Assembly: GCA_030668505.1 (NCBI GenBank)
Contig: DAOUTV010000058.1
Coordinates: 1 to 8,352, forward strand
Origin: Desulfobacterales bacterium
GTDB taxonomy: Bacteria; Desulfobacterota; Desulfobacteria; Desulfobacterales; C00003060
Direction: 5' to 3'
DNA length: 8,352 nt
Shown: piece after piece, positions 6,058-8,352 of the stretch
Layout: the number at the start of each line of letters is the position of its first letter
Numbering within the stretch: position 1 is the stretch's first letter
Program-made: the position numbers and the translations under genes
Notes under the pieces: model-generated
The model's input: only the letters and a program-made list of their open reading frames with translations
Told to the model about the DNA's origin: nothing
Databases searched by the model: none

Positions 6058-7062
6058 TTACTTGACGCTGATGCGGGGGTTAATGACGGCATAGAGCACG
6101 TCTACAATCAGGTTAACGATAACAAAACATGCTGCCACAACAAGGGTCCCGCCCTGGATTACCATGTAATCACGCTTGACCACACCGTCAAAAATCCACT
6201 TGCCCACTCCAGGCCAGGCAAACACGGTTTCGGTCAAAATAGCTGCCCCCAACATGATGCCGAACTGAAGACCGATCACGGTGATTACCGGGATGAGACC
6301 ATTTCTAAGGGCGTGCTTTAGCACTATCTTGGTCTGCCCCAGCCCTTTGGCCTTGGCTGTCTTGATGTAGTCCTGGCGCAGCACTTCCAGCATGGACGAG
6401 CGGGTCATGCGGGCTATAATGGCCAGTGGAATAGTACTTAAAGCGAAGGCCGGCAGGGTCAGATGCCAAAGCACGTCCTTTAAGGCAGGCCAATTACGGG
6501 TCAGGATGGCGTCCAGCACGTAGAAATTGGTGATGATCTCGAGGTCAATGCCTATACCCATCCGTCCGGACATGGGAAACCATCCCAGATATAAAGAAAA
6601 AACGAGCATCAGAACCAGACCCAGCCAGAAGACTGGTATACTCACACCGATTAGCGAGGCAATCATACTCATGTAATCAAACCAGGAATACTGCTTGGTG
6701 GCTGAAATGATGCCTAATATTATGCCGAAGAAACAGCTCAGAAACATGGCTGCAATGGAGAGTTCTATGGTCGCCGGGTAGCGTTGCTTGATTTCGTCCC
6801 AGACCTTTTGGCGGGTCCAGATGGTCTCGCCCAAATCAAACTTAATCAGTCTTTTGAGAAACATGCCATACTGGACGTAAAGCGGTTCATTGAGCCCGAG
6901 GTGTTCCCTCATGGCCTCCAGGGTCTCCTCTGTGGCCCGTTCTCCTAAGAGCAGCTCAGCCGGATCGCCAGGGGTGATGGCCAGCATGAGGAAGATGATA
7001 ATCGACACACCCAACAGGGTAGGGATGATACTGAAGGCACGGCGAATTATAAAACTAAGCAT
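6058..7062 (-). CDS. dppB: Dipeptide ABC transporter permease DppB
   Basis: This 334-aa inner-membrane permease pairs with DppC. The first helix lies at about 9-30 and runs into TPGDPAELLLGERA, the usual post-TM1 motif. Further helices lie near 99-121, 134-160, 202-218, 257-285 and 306-328. The cytoplasmic EAA-type loop TAKAKGLGQTKIVLKHALRN (236-255) should contact an ATPase subunit, and RMTRSSMLEVLRQDYI just before it is near-identical to E. coli DppB as recalled. ILTETVFAWPGVGKW and the C-terminal INPRISVK are also typical. Length matches the family (about 339 aa in E. coli). The ATG at 7062 is preceded only by a weak AGG. It lies downstream of dppA across an 85-nt gap that holds a strong stem-loop, consistent with lower expression than the binding protein. 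Confidence 0.93.
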   Translation of the reverse strand: MLSFIIRRAFSIIPTLLGVSIIIFLMLAITPGDPAELLLGERATEETLEAMREHLGLNEPLYVQYGMFLKRLIKFDLGETIWTRQKVWDEIKQRYPATIELSIAAMFLSCFFGIILGIISATKQYSWFDYMSMIASLIGVSIPVFWLGLVLMLVFSLYLGWFPMSGRMGIGIDLEIITNFYVLDAILTRNWPALKDVLWHLTLPAFALSTIPLAIIARMTRSSMLEVLRQDYIKTAKAKGLGQTKIVLKHALRNGLIPVITVIGLQFGIMLGAAILTETVFAWPGVGKWIFDGVVKRDYMVIQGGTLVVAACFVIVNLIVDVLYAVINPRISVK

Positions 7063-7104
7063 GAGTGTATGGGAACCTGGCGGTTTTTGTTTGAAGGAGT
7101 GATA

Positions 7105-7130
7105 CAGGGGAGGGGTTGTCCCCTCCCCTG
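7105..7130 (-). promoter_or_regulatory. Intercistronic GC-rich stem-loop between dppA and dppB
   Basis: The arms CAGGGGAGGGG (7105-7115) and CCCCTCCCCTG (7120-7130) pair perfectly over 11 bp around a 4-nt loop. It starts 18 nt past the dppA stop and ends 42 nt before the dppB start in the direction of transcription. No T-run follows on the - strand, so it is unlikely to be a full terminator. By analogy with stem-loops after binding-protein genes in other importers, it probably protects the dppA mRNA 3' end and reduces dppB expression. Structure is seen; function is inferred. Confidence 0.7.
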
Positions 7131-7147
7131 ACAGTTTGTTTGGTCCT

Positions 7148-8352
7148 TTACTTCAGCCAGACGTTCTTTAGTCGAACCGACCCGGTGGGATGTAGTTTGA
7201 AGTTTGTGACGTTTTTTACAGCCGGCCACATCACCGTGGAATGGGCGATGGGAACCACCGGGACTTCGTCGTACATCAACTGCTGGGCCTTTTTGTAGAT
7301 GGCGGTCCGCTTGGACTGATCAACGGTCTTCTTCCCGTCCAGCATCAATTTATGATATGTCTCGTTTTTCCACTGGGTCCGGATGGCGGGCGATGCCAGG
7401 CCATCGAAGAGCACGGCCAGGAAGTTATCCGGGTCTCCGTTGTCGCCAGTCCAGCCGAGCTGAAAAAAATCCATGTCCGGGGGCTGCTGCTTTTGTCTCT
7501 TCAGATAGGTTCCCCAGTCATAGCTGACGATTCGGGCCGTAATGCCAATCTTAGCAAGATCACCAATCATGGCAATGCCAACCTTCAACCCTTCGGGGTT
7601 ATAGGGCCGGGGAACAGGCATAGACCAGAGGGTAAGTTCATCCAGGCCCTTGGCTTCGGGAAAGCCGGCCTTGGCCAGTTCCTGTTTGGCCAGCTCAAGG
7701 TCGTATTTATAGCCAGGTATGTCCGTGTTGTATCCCCACATGGTCGGTGGAATGCAGTTTTTTGCCACCTCGCCCATGCCCTGGTAGATGTTATCTACAA
7801 TGGCTTTGCGGTCAATGGCATGGGCTACGGCCCTGCGCAGGTGGACATTACTCTTCCATGGTTCCTTGGTGAGGCCGAAGCCCAGGTAGCCGATGTTCAT
7901 ACCTGGCTGGCTGAAGACTTTCAGCTTGGGGTCTTTCCTGGCCAGAGGAAGATCCGCCGGGTTGGGGAACTGGCAAATATGGATGTTGCCACCCTTGAGC
8001 TCCAGAAAGCGAACTGAGTTCTCAGGGATAGCCCGGAAGACGATTTTGTCCAGATAAGGTCCAGCGGACTTGTCCCAGTAGTCTTTGTTTCTCTCCAGGA
8101 TTACCCTGTCATCTCTGATCCATTTGACGAATTTGTAAGGCCCGGTCCCTACAGGATTGCGGAGGAATTCCTTTGGGTTTTTCATGAAGGCCGTAGGGCT
8201 GATGATGTCGGCAAAATCCATGCCCAGGTTGTTCAGTGTGGGTGCCTCCACCCTCTTAAGGTTGAAGACGACCGTATACTCATCCGTGGCCTCGATAGAG
8301 CCGATTGTGTCATCCATCTCCATCATCTGCCAGTACTCGGGCGGCCGTTCCT
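7148..8352 (-). CDS. dppA: Dipeptide ABC transporter periplasmic substrate-binding protein DppA, 5' end outside window
   Basis: The frame is open to the window edge: upstream of the ATG pair at 8321-8326 it continues as ERPPEYWQ, so that ATG is internal and the gene is partial. About 400 residues are visible; roughly 130, including the signal peptide, are missing compared with the usual 530. It is a family 5 extracellular solute-binding protein. Landmarks are PVGTGPYKFVKW with RNKDYW, RAIPENSVRFLELKGGNI, LRRAVAHAIDRKAIVDNIYQ, PPTMWGYN, PVPRPYNP, YDWGTYLKRQ, GWTGDNGDPDNF and VPIAHSTV. The PRPYNP and GDNGDPDNF blocks are nearly those of E. coli DppA, whose ligand-binding Arg355 and Asp408 probably fall there. 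It should capture di- or tripeptides in the periplasm and deliver them to DppBC. The promoter lies outside the window. Peptide specificity is inferred; related proteins bind haem or other peptides. Confidence 0.92.
   Translation of the reverse strand, partial: ERPPEYWQMMEMDDTIGSIEATDEYTVVFNLKRVEAPTLNNLGMDFADIISPTAFMKNPKEFLRNPVGTGPYKFVKWIRDDRVILERNKDYWDKSAGPYLDKIVFRAIPENSVRFLELKGGNIHICQFPNPADLPLARKDPKLKVFSQPGMNIGYLGFGLTKEPWKSNVHLRRAVAHAIDRKAIVDNIYQGMGEVAKNCIPPTMWGYNTDIPGYKYDLELAKQELAKAGFPEAKGLDELTLWSMPVPRPYNPEGLKVGIAMIGDLAKIGITARIVSYDWGTYLKRQKQQPPDMDFFQLGWTGDNGDPDNFLAVLFDGLASPAIRTQWKNETYHKLMLDGKKTVDQSKRTAIYKKAQQLMYDEVPVVPIAHSTVMWPAVKNVTNFKLHPTGSVRLKNVWLK

Noticed and set aside
7241..8017. 258-codon open frame on the + strand
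   Set aside because: It lies wholly antisense to dppA, whose frame has clear family motifs throughout; the + frame gives no recognisable domain.
8321..8326. Two adjacent ATG codons as a start for the binding protein gene
   Set aside because: The frame stays open upstream to the window edge with family-like sequence, and the product would lack a signal peptide and the first part of the conserved domain.

Overview
The window looks like chromosomal DNA of an anaerobic Gram-negative bacterium, most plausibly a Desulfobacterota (deltaproteobacterial) relative. This placement is an inference. It rests on an MltD-type outer-membrane lipoprotein, a bactofilin, a complete dipeptide ABC operon, and a kind of 7-nt-periodic dispersed repeat that I recall as common in environmental Desulfobacterota and planctomycete genomes. 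I see no RNA gene, CRISPR array, phage gene or transposase.

Left part (1-3109, + strand, lower GC by eye): a candidate sigma70 promoter overlaps a strong hairpin just upstream of an mltD-like lytic transglycosylase gene (135-1907). This encodes a predicted lipoprotein with an SLT catalytic domain and two C-terminal LysM domains. A gene-free stretch of about 550 bases follows (1908-2458). It holds a composite, MITE-like repeat: 12-bp direct repeats flank 13-bp inverted repeats, which enclose two inverted arms of 7-nt tandem units and a central palindrome. Next is a bactofilin gene (2459-3109) whose product carries an unusual C-terminal carboxypeptidase-regulatory-like beta-sandwich.

Right part (3154-8352, - strand, higher GC by eye): a DppABCDF-type dipeptide importer operon, transcribed toward the bactofilin gene. 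In transcription order it is dppA (periplasmic binding protein, its 5' end cut by the window edge), an intercistronic 11-bp GC-rich stem-loop, dppB and dppC (permeases), and dppD and dppF (ATPases). The genes are tightly packed, with a 4-nt gap between dppC and dppD and an 8-nt overlap between dppD and dppF. Both ATPases carry the four-cysteine C-terminal motif typical of this subfamily.

How the genes may work together: MltD-like enzymes cleave peptidoglycan glycan strands, bactofilins often position peptidoglycan hydrolases, and Dpp systems import di- and tripeptides, including murein-derived ones. A cell-wall remodelling and recycling theme is therefore possible. However, the two halves are convergently transcribed and nothing in the sequence proves a functional link. 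I found no convincing new defence or mobile system; the most unusual items are the nested repeat element and the bactofilin fusion.
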